Source: a virus. From it: 22,512 nucleotides of DNA. Shown one piece after another: positions 15,230-21,316 of the stretch (position 1 is its first letter; every line of letters starts with the position of its first letter). Where the stretch lies: IMG/VR virus record IMGVR_UViG_3300032050_000871, positions 1 to 22,512 of that record; one strand, given 5' to 3'. Position numbers and translations under genes: made by a program. Below the pieces are notes generated by a model, which worked only from the letters and a program-made list of their open reading frames with translations, did no database searches and was not told where the DNA came from.

Positions 15230-16456
15230 ATGGAAACTGTTGACGAGGTCGAGATAAAGTACAAATGTACTGTCTGCGACAGCGAGTTAGACAGTAGTAC
15301 TGTTGTCGAAACTGATAGCGGTAAGCCTGTCTGCGAAAACTGCTCTGTAATATGTATGCGGTGTGATGGTGTCGGTCATATAAACGACACTTACTCAAGC
15401 GTAGGAGGCAGTAGGTGGTGTGAAAATTGTACAGATTATTACGCCTCATACTGTGAACTATGTGAAGAGTATTTTACGGGACACCGATATGGTGCAGAGG
15501 ATACTGGTATGACATTTTGCGAATCATGTTTTGAAAGCGAAGTGTCTTACTGTGAAGAGTGCGATAATTATTACTATGAAGGTTGTGGTTATTCGCATGA
15601 AGACGAGGAAGATTCTAGATTGATACACGATTACTCGTACCGACCTGACCCTATCTTCCGTAGTTCCGAGGATGAAAATACTAGGCTTTACTTTGGTATC
15701 GAGGTTGAGACCGAGGTGCGAGGTGGTAGTTATGAAGCCCGCAAAATAGCAGCCGAGTTTGCATATCTGTTAGAGAATGAAAATCTAGCCTATCTAAAAT
15801 CTGACGGCTCACTTGAGTGCGGGTTTGAGATAGTATCTCATCCAATGACTCATAGTTATTTCATGAATGATGCAAGTGTGTTATGGGAAACTATCAATAC
15901 ACTTAAATCTAACTATGACATGATGGCATGGGGTACAAAAACCTGTGGACTACATGTGCATATATCTCGTGCTGGATTTAGTGGCGGTTCACACCAGCAT
16001 AGATTCCTGCAATTAGTCTACAATAACAAGGACTTCTACGAGGTACTTGCTGGTAGGTCATCTAGTCATTGGGCTAAGTTTGATGACAATGTTGACCCTA
16101 ATACTGGCAGGAAATCCTTTAAGCATAAATTTGACCGACATGGTAGCGATAGATACTCTGCGGTCAATACCAACAACAGAAATACTTTAGAGATGAGAAT
16201 CTTTAGAGGTAGTGTAAATCCGAGATTCATTAAGTCTGCTATTGATTTGGCGCATGCCAGCGTTGAGTTCACTAGGGTAATGAGTGTCAAAGAAGTTAGA
16301 GAAGGTGGACTATCCTGTCTAAACTTTAGGCAGTACATAGAGAGTAAGTCTGAGTTATATCCATCCCTCAATGCAAGAATACAAATACATAAAGATGTAT
16401 TAACTAGGATAGAAAGGAAAGAGCATGTGTCTACTAGTAGTAAGTTCACCGAATAG
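15230..16456 (+). CDS. Amidoligase-family enzyme with N-terminal zinc-ribbon array
   Basis: This 408-residue protein has two parts. Residues 13-119 hold seven CxxC pairs (13/16, 35/38, 42/45, 64/67, 75/78, 97/100, 108/111), which should fold as several zinc ribbons or treble clefs. Residues 150-400 resemble the glutamine-synthetase-like amidoligase family. FGIEVETE (155-162) holds the acidic metal-binding residues, then come SDGSLECGFEIVSHP (191-205), CGLHVHIS (239-246) and a late NTLEMRIFRGS. Such enzymes join an amine to a carboxyl group using ATP. The next gene encodes a class II glutamine amidotransferase, overlapping by 32 nt, a pairing known for this family. The substrate is not evident; peptide tagging or cell-wall change are candidates. 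The start follows AAGGA behind palindrome copy 5. Confidence 0.85.
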   Translation: METVDEVEIKYKCTVCDSELDSSTVVETDSGKPVCENCSVICMRCDGVGHINDTYSSVGGSRWCENCTDYYASYCELCEEYFTGHRYGAEDTGMTFCESCFESEVSYCEECDNYYYEGCGYSHEDEEDSRLIHDYSYRPDPIFRSSEDENTRLYFGIEVETEVRGGSYEARKIAAEFAYLLENENLAYLKSDGSLECGFEIVSHPMTHSYFMNDASVLWETINTLKSNYDMMAWGTKTCGLHVHISRAGFSGGSHQHRFLQLVYNNKDFYEVLAGRSSSHWAKFDDNVDPNTGRKSFKHKFDRHGSDRYSAVNTNNRNTLEMRIFRGSVNPRFIKSAIDLAHASVEFTRVMSVKEVREGGLSCLNFRQYIESKSELYPSLNARIQIHKDVLTRIERKEHVSTSSKFTE

Positions 16457-17240
16457 CACACCACGCAAGAAGGATTTAGACAATGCTTCTTGTAATAATC
16501 CGCATGGCTTTGGCTACGCTGTAATTGCTGGTAATAAAATTATTACTGGCAAGGGCATGAACTCTAAAAAAGTTATCAAAGAGTTCCTAGAAGTACGCAA
16601 GCAATACCCAAATAGTTATGCTATGTATCATGCTAGATTTGCTACGCATGGTGTTAAGAATGATGAGAATTGTCATCCATTCAAGGTAGGTGGTAGCGAC
16701 CTGACATACTTAGCACACAATGGCATACTAGATGTGCATATCGAACCTGCTGACAAGCGTAGTGATACTCGCATATTTGCCGAGGATATACTGCCGTCAA
16801 TGGGTGGTATCACAGCATTGGATAACCCTAATCTATACGGCATGATAGAGAAGTGGTCTGTCGGTAGTAAGATTGCGGTATTTACCTTAGACCCTAATGC
16901 CGAGTATGACTGCTACATTATCAACGAGGACGCAGGTCATTGGGATAATGACGGCAATTGGTGGTCTAATGATTCATATAAGAGCGACAATGGTTGGGGT
17001 AAGTACTTCCAGCAATATGATTACGAGGCTGCTGATGATGCCGAGTTTGCTTGTATGATGTGCGGTATAGAAGTACTCGAAGACGGCAATATGTACTATT
17101 GTGAAAACTGTGGTTCATGCTTTGATTGCAGTATGATAGTAAATGATAGTTGCCTGTGCTGGTCTCCCGAGAGGGATGCATCAGCCCGACACAAACAAAT
17201 AATGGGGGCATATAATGGACAGTATGACTTTGGCTTCTAG
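16425..17240 (+). CDS. Class II glutamine amidotransferase-like protein with C-terminal zinc ribbon
   Basis: The 271-residue product has the hallmarks of a class II (Ntn) glutamine amidotransferase. Cys2 is exposed as the nucleophile after Met removal. NPHGFGYA lies at 25-32, HARFATHG at 69-76, NCHPF at 82-86 and AHNGIL at 97-102. The family hydrolyses glutamine to release ammonia, or acts on related gamma-glutamyl bonds. The need for Cys right after Met fixes the start at 16425, which has its own AAAGGAAAG site inside the amidoligase gene. The C-terminus (210-245) carries CxxC pairs at 210/213, 226/229 and 232/235 and a final CLC. The YCENCGSCFDC segment resembles VCENCSVICMRC in the partner. 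The two proteins probably form a complex in the cytoplasm. Confidence 0.85.
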   Translation: MCLLVVSSPNSTPRKKDLDNASCNNPHGFGYAVIAGNKIITGKGMNSKKVIKEFLEVRKQYPNSYAMYHARFATHGVKNDENCHPFKVGGSDLTYLAHNGILDVHIEPADKRSDTRIFAEDILPSMGGITALDNPNLYGMIEKWSVGSKIAVFTLDPNAEYDCYIINEDAGHWDNDGNWWSNDSYKSDNGWGKYFQQYDYEAADDAEFACMMCGIEVLEDGNMYYCENCGSCFDCSMIVNDSCLCWSPERDASARHKQIMGAYNGQYDFGF

Positions 17241-17358
17241 GGAAGAAGTCAGAAAAGTAATCATAGAGTTAATCTCTATCGCCAATTTGACTGACGAGAG
17301 AGATGACGCTATAATTGCTAATGCAAGACTACTGCTACAAAAACTATATGCCGTATAA
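17215..17358 (+). CDS. Small helical protein, 47 aa, unknown function
   Basis: The ATG lies 26 nt inside the end of the amidotransferase gene, with a GGGGG run 6 nt upstream. A second Met at codon 4 (17224) is an alternative start. The product is helical (REEVRKVIIELISIANLTDE, then a Leu-rich helix). Its TAA stop is formed inside palindrome copy 6, so the regulatory element and the gene end share bases. No family is recognised. Confidence 0.55.
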   Translation: MDSMTLASREEVRKVIIELISIANLTDERDDAIIANARLLLQKLYAV

Positions 17359-17365
17359 TACGGCA
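17349..17365 (+). promoter_or_regulatory. TATAAT palindrome, copy 6
   Basis: A perfect copy of TGCCGTATAATACGGCA that overlaps the stop codon of the preceding 47-residue gene. It ends 13 nt before the ATG at 17379, with AAAAGGATAG between. The hexamer at the expected -35 position is ACTGCT, which is no match. The same spacing to the start codon is seen at copy 5. Confidence 0.75.
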
Positions 17366-17378
17366 GAAAAGGATAGAG

Positions 17379-17606
17379 ATGAAACTAAAAGTACACCATC
17401 CAAGCGGTGATGTAATAGCAGATGTATATGATTATGCTGCTGGCGCATTACTGATGAGTCTATATGGAGAAGGTTCACATATATCGTACAAGGGTAAAGC
17501 AATATGGCGTGAAGGCATAGATGGTGAAGGTGCCGAAAGTTATGATACAACAAGCATGGTAATGGATAGCCGACTAATAGAAATGGGAGTAAATGTTGAC
17601 GAATGA
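17379..17606 (+). CDS. Small protein, 75 aa, unknown function
   Basis: The start is supported by AAAGGATAG directly behind palindrome copy 6. The product starts MKLKVHHPSGDVIADVYDYA. It looks like a compact alpha/beta protein with Gly-rich turns (YGEGSHISYKGKAIWREGID). No Cys pairs, signal peptide or known motif are seen. It overlaps the next gene by 14 nt. This is the first gene of a run of coupled small genes that reaches the WhiB gene. Confidence 0.65.
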   Translation: MKLKVHHPSGDVIADVYDYAAGALLMSLYGEGSHISYKGKAIWREGIDGEGAESYDTTSMVMDSRLIEMGVNVDE

Positions 17607-17838
17607 GGTATCGGTACAAGAAATAATAAGCAAGTATATGATATCATGTACTGGCATCACATCTACTGGTTGGACTAAGCATGTGATACTAAATGATAAT
17701 ACAAATCAGTACTCGGGTAGATTGCATTGGGATTCCAATGACGGATATTCTATGGCATGGGATACCAAACCTGCGCCCGAATCAGATAGACCTGAGTTCG
17801 AGTATGTACTAGACTGCATAACAGAGGGAGATAGATAA
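17593..17838 (+). CDS. Small protein, 81 aa, unknown function
   Basis: The ATG lies 14 nt before the end of the upstream gene, following GGGAG. The product looks like a small beta-rich domain (WTKHVILNDNTNQYSGRLHW, then Trp and Tyr residues) with an acidic C-terminus. No family is recognised. Its TAA stop shares one base with the ATG of the next gene (TAATG). Confidence 0.6.
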   Translation: MLTNEVSVQEIISKYMISCTGITSTGWTKHVILNDNTNQYSGRLHWDSNDGYSMAWDTKPAPESDRPEFEYVLDCITEGDR

Positions 17839-17975
17839 TGGCGATAACCGATGAGTACTTAAATGAACAATTAAATAAAGTGCAAGCACTACTTTGGTCT
17901 GGGTCTTTAGACGAGGTAGATGAGGCACATAACATAATTGTCGAATTGATTCATGAAAGGGAAGCATATGAGTGA
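17838..17975 (+). CDS. Small helical protein, 45 aa, unknown function
   Basis: This gene starts in a TAATG junction with the upstream gene, behind AGGGAGATAG. The product is acidic and helical (MAITDEYLNEQLNKVQALLW, then VDEAHNIIVELIHERE). No domain can be assigned. Coupling on both sides (1 nt upstream, 8 nt downstream) supports that it is a real gene in the operon. Confidence 0.6.
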   Translation: MAITDEYLNEQLNKVQALLWSGSLDEVDEAHNIIVELIHEREAYE

Positions 17976-18084
17976 GCCAATGTACTTGCAGGGTGATGAC
18001 TATGCCTTAAACGGGACAGAAGATGATATAGATGAGGATGATACTGGGCTACCTGACCGCATGTGGGAGGATGAGGATGCTTAA
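17968..18084 (+). CDS. Very acidic micro-protein, 38 aa
   Basis: The ATG has GGGAAG upstream and overlaps the preceding gene by 8 nt. The product contains EDDIDEDD and ends WEDEDA, with 14 Asp/Glu and only one basic residue. The same DNA is also open in another frame that extends the WhiB gene upstream. The ribosome binding site and the 8-nt overlaps on both sides favour this frame instead. It could be a DNA mimic or a regulator of the WhiB protein that follows, but there is no direct evidence. Confidence 0.5.
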   Translation: MSEPMYLQGDDYALNGTEDDIDEDDTGLPDRMWEDEDA

Positions 18085-18430
18085 CGGCAACTGTACTGGC
18101 GACGATAATCCTGACTGGTGGTTTCCTGAGATTCCAACGGGCAGAACTGAGCCTGAAAAGATTAAAAGAGTTGCGTCTCAGATAAACTATGCGCTACAAT
18201 TATGTGCTACCTGTCCTGTCAAAGGTGAATGTTTGGCGGAGGGTATGAAGATGGAGAAAATGCCGTCAGGTAAAACTGGCTGGGGTAATCTACCATTTGG
18301 AATATGGGGTGGAACAATGGCTGCTGAGAGATTAGCATCTGTGGGCATAAAACCTGGAACCTCTAGAAGTAGTGCTTCCTATCAAGCATACAAATTATAC
18401 AGTCTAACTAAGGACCTAATAAGGCGGTGA
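18077..18430 (+). CDS. WhiB-family transcriptional regulator
   Basis: The four iron-sulfur cysteines of the family are all present. Numbered from the chosen start they are Cys6, Cys43, Cys46 and Cys52, in the pattern C...CxxCxxxxxC. The typical acidic DDNPDWWFPE segment follows the first Cys. The turn motif PFGIWGG (73-79) and a basic C-terminal tail for DNA contact follow. WhiB proteins are restricted to actinobacteria and their phages and usually act by binding region 4 of the main sigma factor. I choose the ATG at 18077 because GGGAGG lies 6 bases upstream; the longer frame from 18032 would add an atypical leader. The product may regulate the phage's own rightward promoters or shut down host genes. 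Confidence 0.92.
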   Translation: MLNGNCTGDDNPDWWFPEIPTGRTEPEKIKRVASQINYALQLCATCPVKGECLAEGMKMEKMPSGKTGWGNLPFGIWGGTMAAERLASVGIKPGTSRSSASYQAYKLYSLTKDLIRR

Positions 18431-18433
18431 ACT

Positions 18434-18820
18434 ATGAAGAAACTATTACTATTATTCATAGGAATATTTTCTCTTGCTGGAGTAACTAGAGTAGAAACAT
18501 TACCACAACCAAGGGAATGGACAGTCAATGATAGTAAATTATACGCAAGAGAATCTTTACTTGCGTGGCAACATAATCAATGGCTATGTTTAGACAAATT
18601 GTGGACCAAAGAATCTAATTGGAGACATGAAGCATATAATAAGCAACCAGTATATCAAAAAGGTAAGGCATTATACGCTGGCGGTATTCCGCAGATTCTA
18701 GGGCTTTCGCCCGACACAAACCCAACAGAGCAGATTGATAGAGGACTGGATTATATAATCTATCGATACTCAACGCCATGTAAAGCATGGAAATTCTGGC
18801 AAAAGAACGGCTGGTATTGA
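18434..18820 (+). CDS. Secreted lytic transglycosylase-like protein
   Basis: The 128-residue product has a signal peptide or membrane anchor (MKKLLLLFIGIFSLAGV). After it comes a compact domain with the layout of small actinobacterial transglycosylases. LDKLWTKESNW contains a candidate catalytic Glu60, YAGGIPQILGL recalls the Gly-Gln substrate loop, and the end is CKAWKFWQKNGWY. Cys52 and Cys116 could form a disulfide outside the cell. Such enzymes cut the glycan strands of peptidoglycan. Its place among regulatory genes rather than a lysis cassette is unusual. It may remodel the wall during infection or be part of lysis. Its stop overlaps the next start by one base (TGATG). Confidence 0.75.
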   Translation: MKKLLLLFIGIFSLAGVTRVETLPQPREWTVNDSKLYARESLLAWQHNQWLCLDKLWTKESNWRHEAYNKQPVYQKGKALYAGGIPQILGLSPDTNPTEQIDRGLDYIIYRYSTPCKAWKFWQKNGWY

Positions 18821-19005
18821 TGCCGAACTATGACTTCAAATGTAATGATTGTGGTAACACTAGAGAACAGTTTATATACCACAAAGATTACGAAAAATAT
18901 GTTGTTAGGTGTCCAACCTTAAACTGCAATAAAGTAATGGAACGTGTATACACAGTACCAGGAATCAAATTCAAAGGTCCTGGATTCTATTCGACAGGAG
19001 GATAA
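18820..19005 (+). CDS. FmdB-like zinc-ribbon protein
   Basis: The 61-residue product begins MPNYDFKCNDCG. CxxC pairs near residues 9/12 and a later CPTLNC pair form a zinc ribbon, and GIKFKGPGFYSTGG at the C-terminus is the family's signature. FmdB-type proteins are small putative regulators common in actinobacteria; their biochemical role is poorly known. The start is the ATG in TGATG at 18820. An upstream ATG at 18787 would add 11 residues atypical of the family. It is coupled to both neighbours by one-base overlaps. Confidence 0.85.
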   Translation: MPNYDFKCNDCGNTREQFIYHKDYEKYVVRCPTLNCNKVMERVYTVPGIKFKGPGFYSTGG

Positions 19006-19439
19006 TGAAAAACTCTAATTGGGATTTAGACCTACGTGATGGGGAATTAGGCGAGAGTAAACTTGCTGACCTATTGCGTATGGATACAGTAGAAGTTAAG
19101 ACAGATAGACGCTGGATAGAAACAGGTAATTTATTTATAGAGGAATCTTGTTTTTATCAAGGAAGTGGTCAATGGGAGCCGTCAGGACTTTCCGTAAGTA
19201 AGGCTACTCATTGGGCTTTTATAATGGATAACAATGTAATCATTACGCCAATAGACCATCTAATCAATGTAGTTAGGGATTATGGTAAACCTATTGAGAA
19301 TAAGCAACCACCTAATCAATCTAAGGGACATCTTATTACACCAGCACAGTTAATTAACTATAAAAGAGTTAAGAATGAGGAGTTTGATAGGGCTGGAGAA
19401 GTATACAAAAACTATATGGAACAGGAGTATCCAATCTGA
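19005..19439 (+). CDS. Possible PD-(D/E)XK-type nuclease
   Basis: The 144-residue product has a pattern suggestive of the PD-(D/E)XK nuclease fold. An N-terminal helix bears GELGESKLADLL. Then comes a strand DTVEVKTDRRW, whose Glu-Val-Lys matches the ExK signature. The strands NLFIEESCFY and THWAFIMDNN follow, and KGHLITPAQL closes the domain. Phage members include Holliday-junction resolvases and repair-type nucleases. The match is by eye and the acidic residue before ExK is not certain. It starts in a TAATG junction after the FmdB-like gene and is the last rightward gene. It converges on the sigma-like gene with only 14 bp between stops. Confidence 0.6.
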   Translation: MKNSNWDLDLRDGELGESKLADLLRMDTVEVKTDRRWIETGNLFIEESCFYQGSGQWEPSGLSVSKATHWAFIMDNNVIITPIDHLINVVRDYGKPIENKQPPNQSKGHLITPAQLINYKRVKNEEFDRAGEVYKNYMEQEYPI

Positions 19440-19453
19440 AGGTAGATAAATAC

Positions 19454-20185
19454 TTATTCATCGGACCTATCCTCGTTCCTATCATCGGGTTGTTCATGTG
19501 GTACTTCGGCCTCGAGATTATCGCTAATATCGTTTTCTTTTTTATCAAAATCTTTATCTAACCAAGGTCGGAATCCACCGATTCTAGTGATAAGTTTTTT
19601 GACTGCACGATTATGGCGCATACGAGCAGCATCTTCACTACCTAAATTCATCTCGGTAGCGATATCGCCATAGTCCATAGATTCAGCGTACCTGTAAAAC
19701 AGTACTGTCCTATCCTCGGTACTGAGTTTGCGGTACGCTTTATCTATTTCAATCATCATAACCATCATGTTGCCGCCTTCAGCGGGAGCAGGTGGCTTAC
19801 TTGGACCAACTAAATTTAACTTATGCGATACACCAAACTCACCTCGTAAGACTGAAGGTAAAAGTGCTTCAATTATATCTGCTTCATAAAAGAATGCATC
19901 TGAAGTTTCATAGCCAATAGACTTGGCCTTCCATTCTAAACAATAATCCAATGCATCATTACGTAGGCAACGATAGATTAAATTCTTAGCATCTTTTTCA
20001 CCTATTGCTTCCCATTCATTTAACTTATTGGGATGCTCAAGAAACCATTTGTACAATGATTGTTTAATGTCTTCGAGTTCAACCATATCATATTTTCTAT
20101 GGTATTCAGAGGCAACGGCAACTACAATGTAGTCCCATTTTTCTATGCGCTTCCATTCTAAATGTGTATTGTCTACCATTTCCAA
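19454..20185 (-). CDS. Sigma-factor-like protein
   Basis: The 243-residue protein has a C-terminal helix-turn-helix that resembles sigma region 4: YRKLSTEDRTVLFYRYAESM (151-170), then DYGDIATEMNLGSEDAARMR and HNRAVKKL (to about 198). The N-terminal half (30-95) is helical with a weaker similarity to region 2. The last 35 residues are very acidic. Phages use such proteins to redirect host RNA polymerase. The TATAAT palindromes are a candidate target, though that is inference. The start is uncertain: a TTG at 20185 has GGAAGG 6 nt upstream, while an ATG at 20179 is better as a codon but too far from that site. The gene overlaps the metallophosphoesterase gene by 13 nt. Confidence 0.75.
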   Translation of the reverse strand: MEMVDNTHLEWKRIEKWDYIVVAVASEYHRKYDMVELEDIKQSLYKWFLEHPNKLNEWEAIGEKDAKNLIYRCLRNDALDYCLEWKAKSIGYETSDAFFYEADIIEALLPSVLRGEFGVSHKLNLVGPSKPPAPAEGGNMMVMMIEIDKAYRKLSTEDRTVLFYRYAESMDYGDIATEMNLGSEDAARMRHNRAVKKLITRIGGFRPWLDKDFDKKENDISDNLEAEVPHEQPDDRNEDRSDE

Positions 20186-20913
20186 GTCTTACCTTCCACA
20201 GTAAAAGACCTATTTACGATAGGTACTAATTGAGGCACAACAGTTTTGCCATCAACATGCAAGATACCAAAACCTTGTTGCCACGTAAATAATCCTGCTT
20301 TAATATACTTAGCGTTAGCATAATTCATTAGATTGCCCAGTTCCATACCCCATATAGTCTTAGGTTTACCACCACGATATGTTTGAGTATGATGTGTCAA
20401 ACCCATACGGTGCGTGTGTCCACACACTACTGACATGCCTGAGCGTTTGGCTAAACCAAGTGCGGTAGCACCAGCAGTAGGCTGTACGTTGCCTTCATCA
20501 CCATGCATTAACAACCAGCCAGGAGCCAGTTCATAAGGGTCTTTGTGATACTTAATCTCTAACTCATCAAGCCCTAAGAAGTTTTCTAATTGCAACTCAG
20601 GTAAGCCAAGTAATCCTGGCGCTCTCATCGCAACTGTATTAAATAATCTATCTGTATGATTACTACGAACCATATGTTCAACAGTTAAGTCATAAAGAAC
20701 CTGTCTAGTAGTGTCCCTATCACGTCCAATAGAACGCTCAAACTCTAACTCAGTTCCCTTACTCCATTTACTGATAGTCTGCATATCCATTTCATCACCA
20801 CAAGATACTACGGTGTCAGGTTGATATGCCTTGATAAACTTAGCAATTGCCTTGACGGCTTCTGCATCGTGGTACGGTACTTGCAGGTCTGATATACAGA
20901 CTATAGTTTTCAT
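20173..20913 (-). CDS. Calcineurin-like metallophosphoesterase
   Basis: The 246-residue enzyme shows the family's metal-binding motifs in order: SDLQVPYHD (8-16), CGDEMD (38-43), SNHTDR (83-88), LMHGDEG (around 133-139) and CGHTHR (around 161-166). The first motif has Gln where many members have His, a variant I associate with phage-type members. Such enzymes hydrolyse phosphodiesters or phosphomonoesters with two metal ions; the substrate here is unknown. It lies in the replication module, which fits DNA repair or nucleotide metabolism. The start overlaps the HNH gene stop by four bases (ATGA). Confidence 0.88.
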   Translation of the reverse strand: MKTIVCISDLQVPYHDAEAVKAIAKFIKAYQPDTVVSCGDEMDMQTISKWSKGTELEFERSIGRDRDTTRQVLYDLTVEHMVRSNHTDRLFNTVAMRAPGLLGLPELQLENFLGLDELEIKYHKDPYELAPGWLLMHGDEGNVQPTAGATALGLAKRSGMSVVCGHTHRMGLTHHTQTYRGGKPKTIWGMELGNLMNYANAKYIKAGLFTWQQGFGILHVDGKTVVPQLVPIVNRSFTVEGKTWKW

Positions 20914-21191
20914 TTCTTTTTGGCTCGTCTCTTATTCTCTAAGCCTACATTTTTCTTTTTGGATAGAACTCTTAGGTTAGATATCTTATCATTACCTTTA
21001 CGCCCACCATTATCTTTATGGTCTACTTCTTGGTTGCGCTTTAACTTCTTACCAGTAGCCTTCTTATAATCTAAGCGGGCTTTGTTTGTAGATGTAGTCT
21101 CGGTTGTGCCATCTTTTTTCTTGCGCTTGATGACATAGATAGGACGACCACCATTTTGTTTACTGCCTTTGTAAGGTCCAAATATTTTCAT
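20910..21191 (-). CDS. HNH endonuclease
   Basis: The 93-residue basic protein contains EVDHKDNGGRKGNDKISNLR. Asp57-His58 would serve as the metal and general-base pair, and Asn72 in the NLRVLS motif completes the HNH fold. The N-terminus (1-50) is Lys-rich and probably binds DNA. Small free-standing HNH enzymes of phages nick or cut DNA and may be homing enzymes or part of replication. The gene is coupled to both neighbours by four-base overlaps, which argues that it is a resident gene and not a recent insertion. Confidence 0.88.
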   Translation of the reverse strand: MKIFGPYKGSKQNGGRPIYVIKRKKKDGTTETTSTNKARLDYKKATGKKLKRNQEVDHKDNGGRKGNDKISNLRVLSKKKNVGLENKRRAKKK

Positions 21192-21316
21192 TGATTCATC
21201 CTTAATCTTTTAAGTTCTTTGAGTATTTCGTATAACATAATTGTTACTGCCACGTTTCTGACATCTAGTTCATACTTAGAAAGAATTTCATCGAGTTCTT
21301 TTTGATTTCCTTTCAC
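21188..21316 (-). CDS. Small coiled-coil protein, 42 aa
   Basis: A GTG-started frame fills the gap between the DUF1599 gene and the HNH gene, with four-base overlaps at both ends (GTGA and ATGA). The product begins MKGNQKELDEILSKYELDVR and ends with a basic helix (EILKELKRLRMNQ). It is predicted to be helical throughout. The exact fit between two coupled genes is the main support. Its function is unknown. Confidence 0.7.
   Translation of the reverse strand: MKGNQKELDEILSKYELDVRNVAVTIMLYEILKELKRLRMNQ

Noticed and set aside
18032-18076. Upstream extension of the WhiB gene
   Set aside because: GGGAGG is correctly spaced only for the ATG at 18077, and the added residues do not resemble a WhiB N-terminus.
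14177-18727. A 14-base word ACACAAACCCAACA shared by 14177 and 18714, and GCCCGACACAAAC shared by 17184 and 18709
   Set aside because: Two copies of words this long are expected about once by chance in a window of this size, and two of the copies lie inside clear coding sequence.
18787-18819. Upstream start for the FmdB-like gene
   Set aside because: The family normally begins MPxYxxxC, which matches the ATG at 18820 that overlaps the previous stop.
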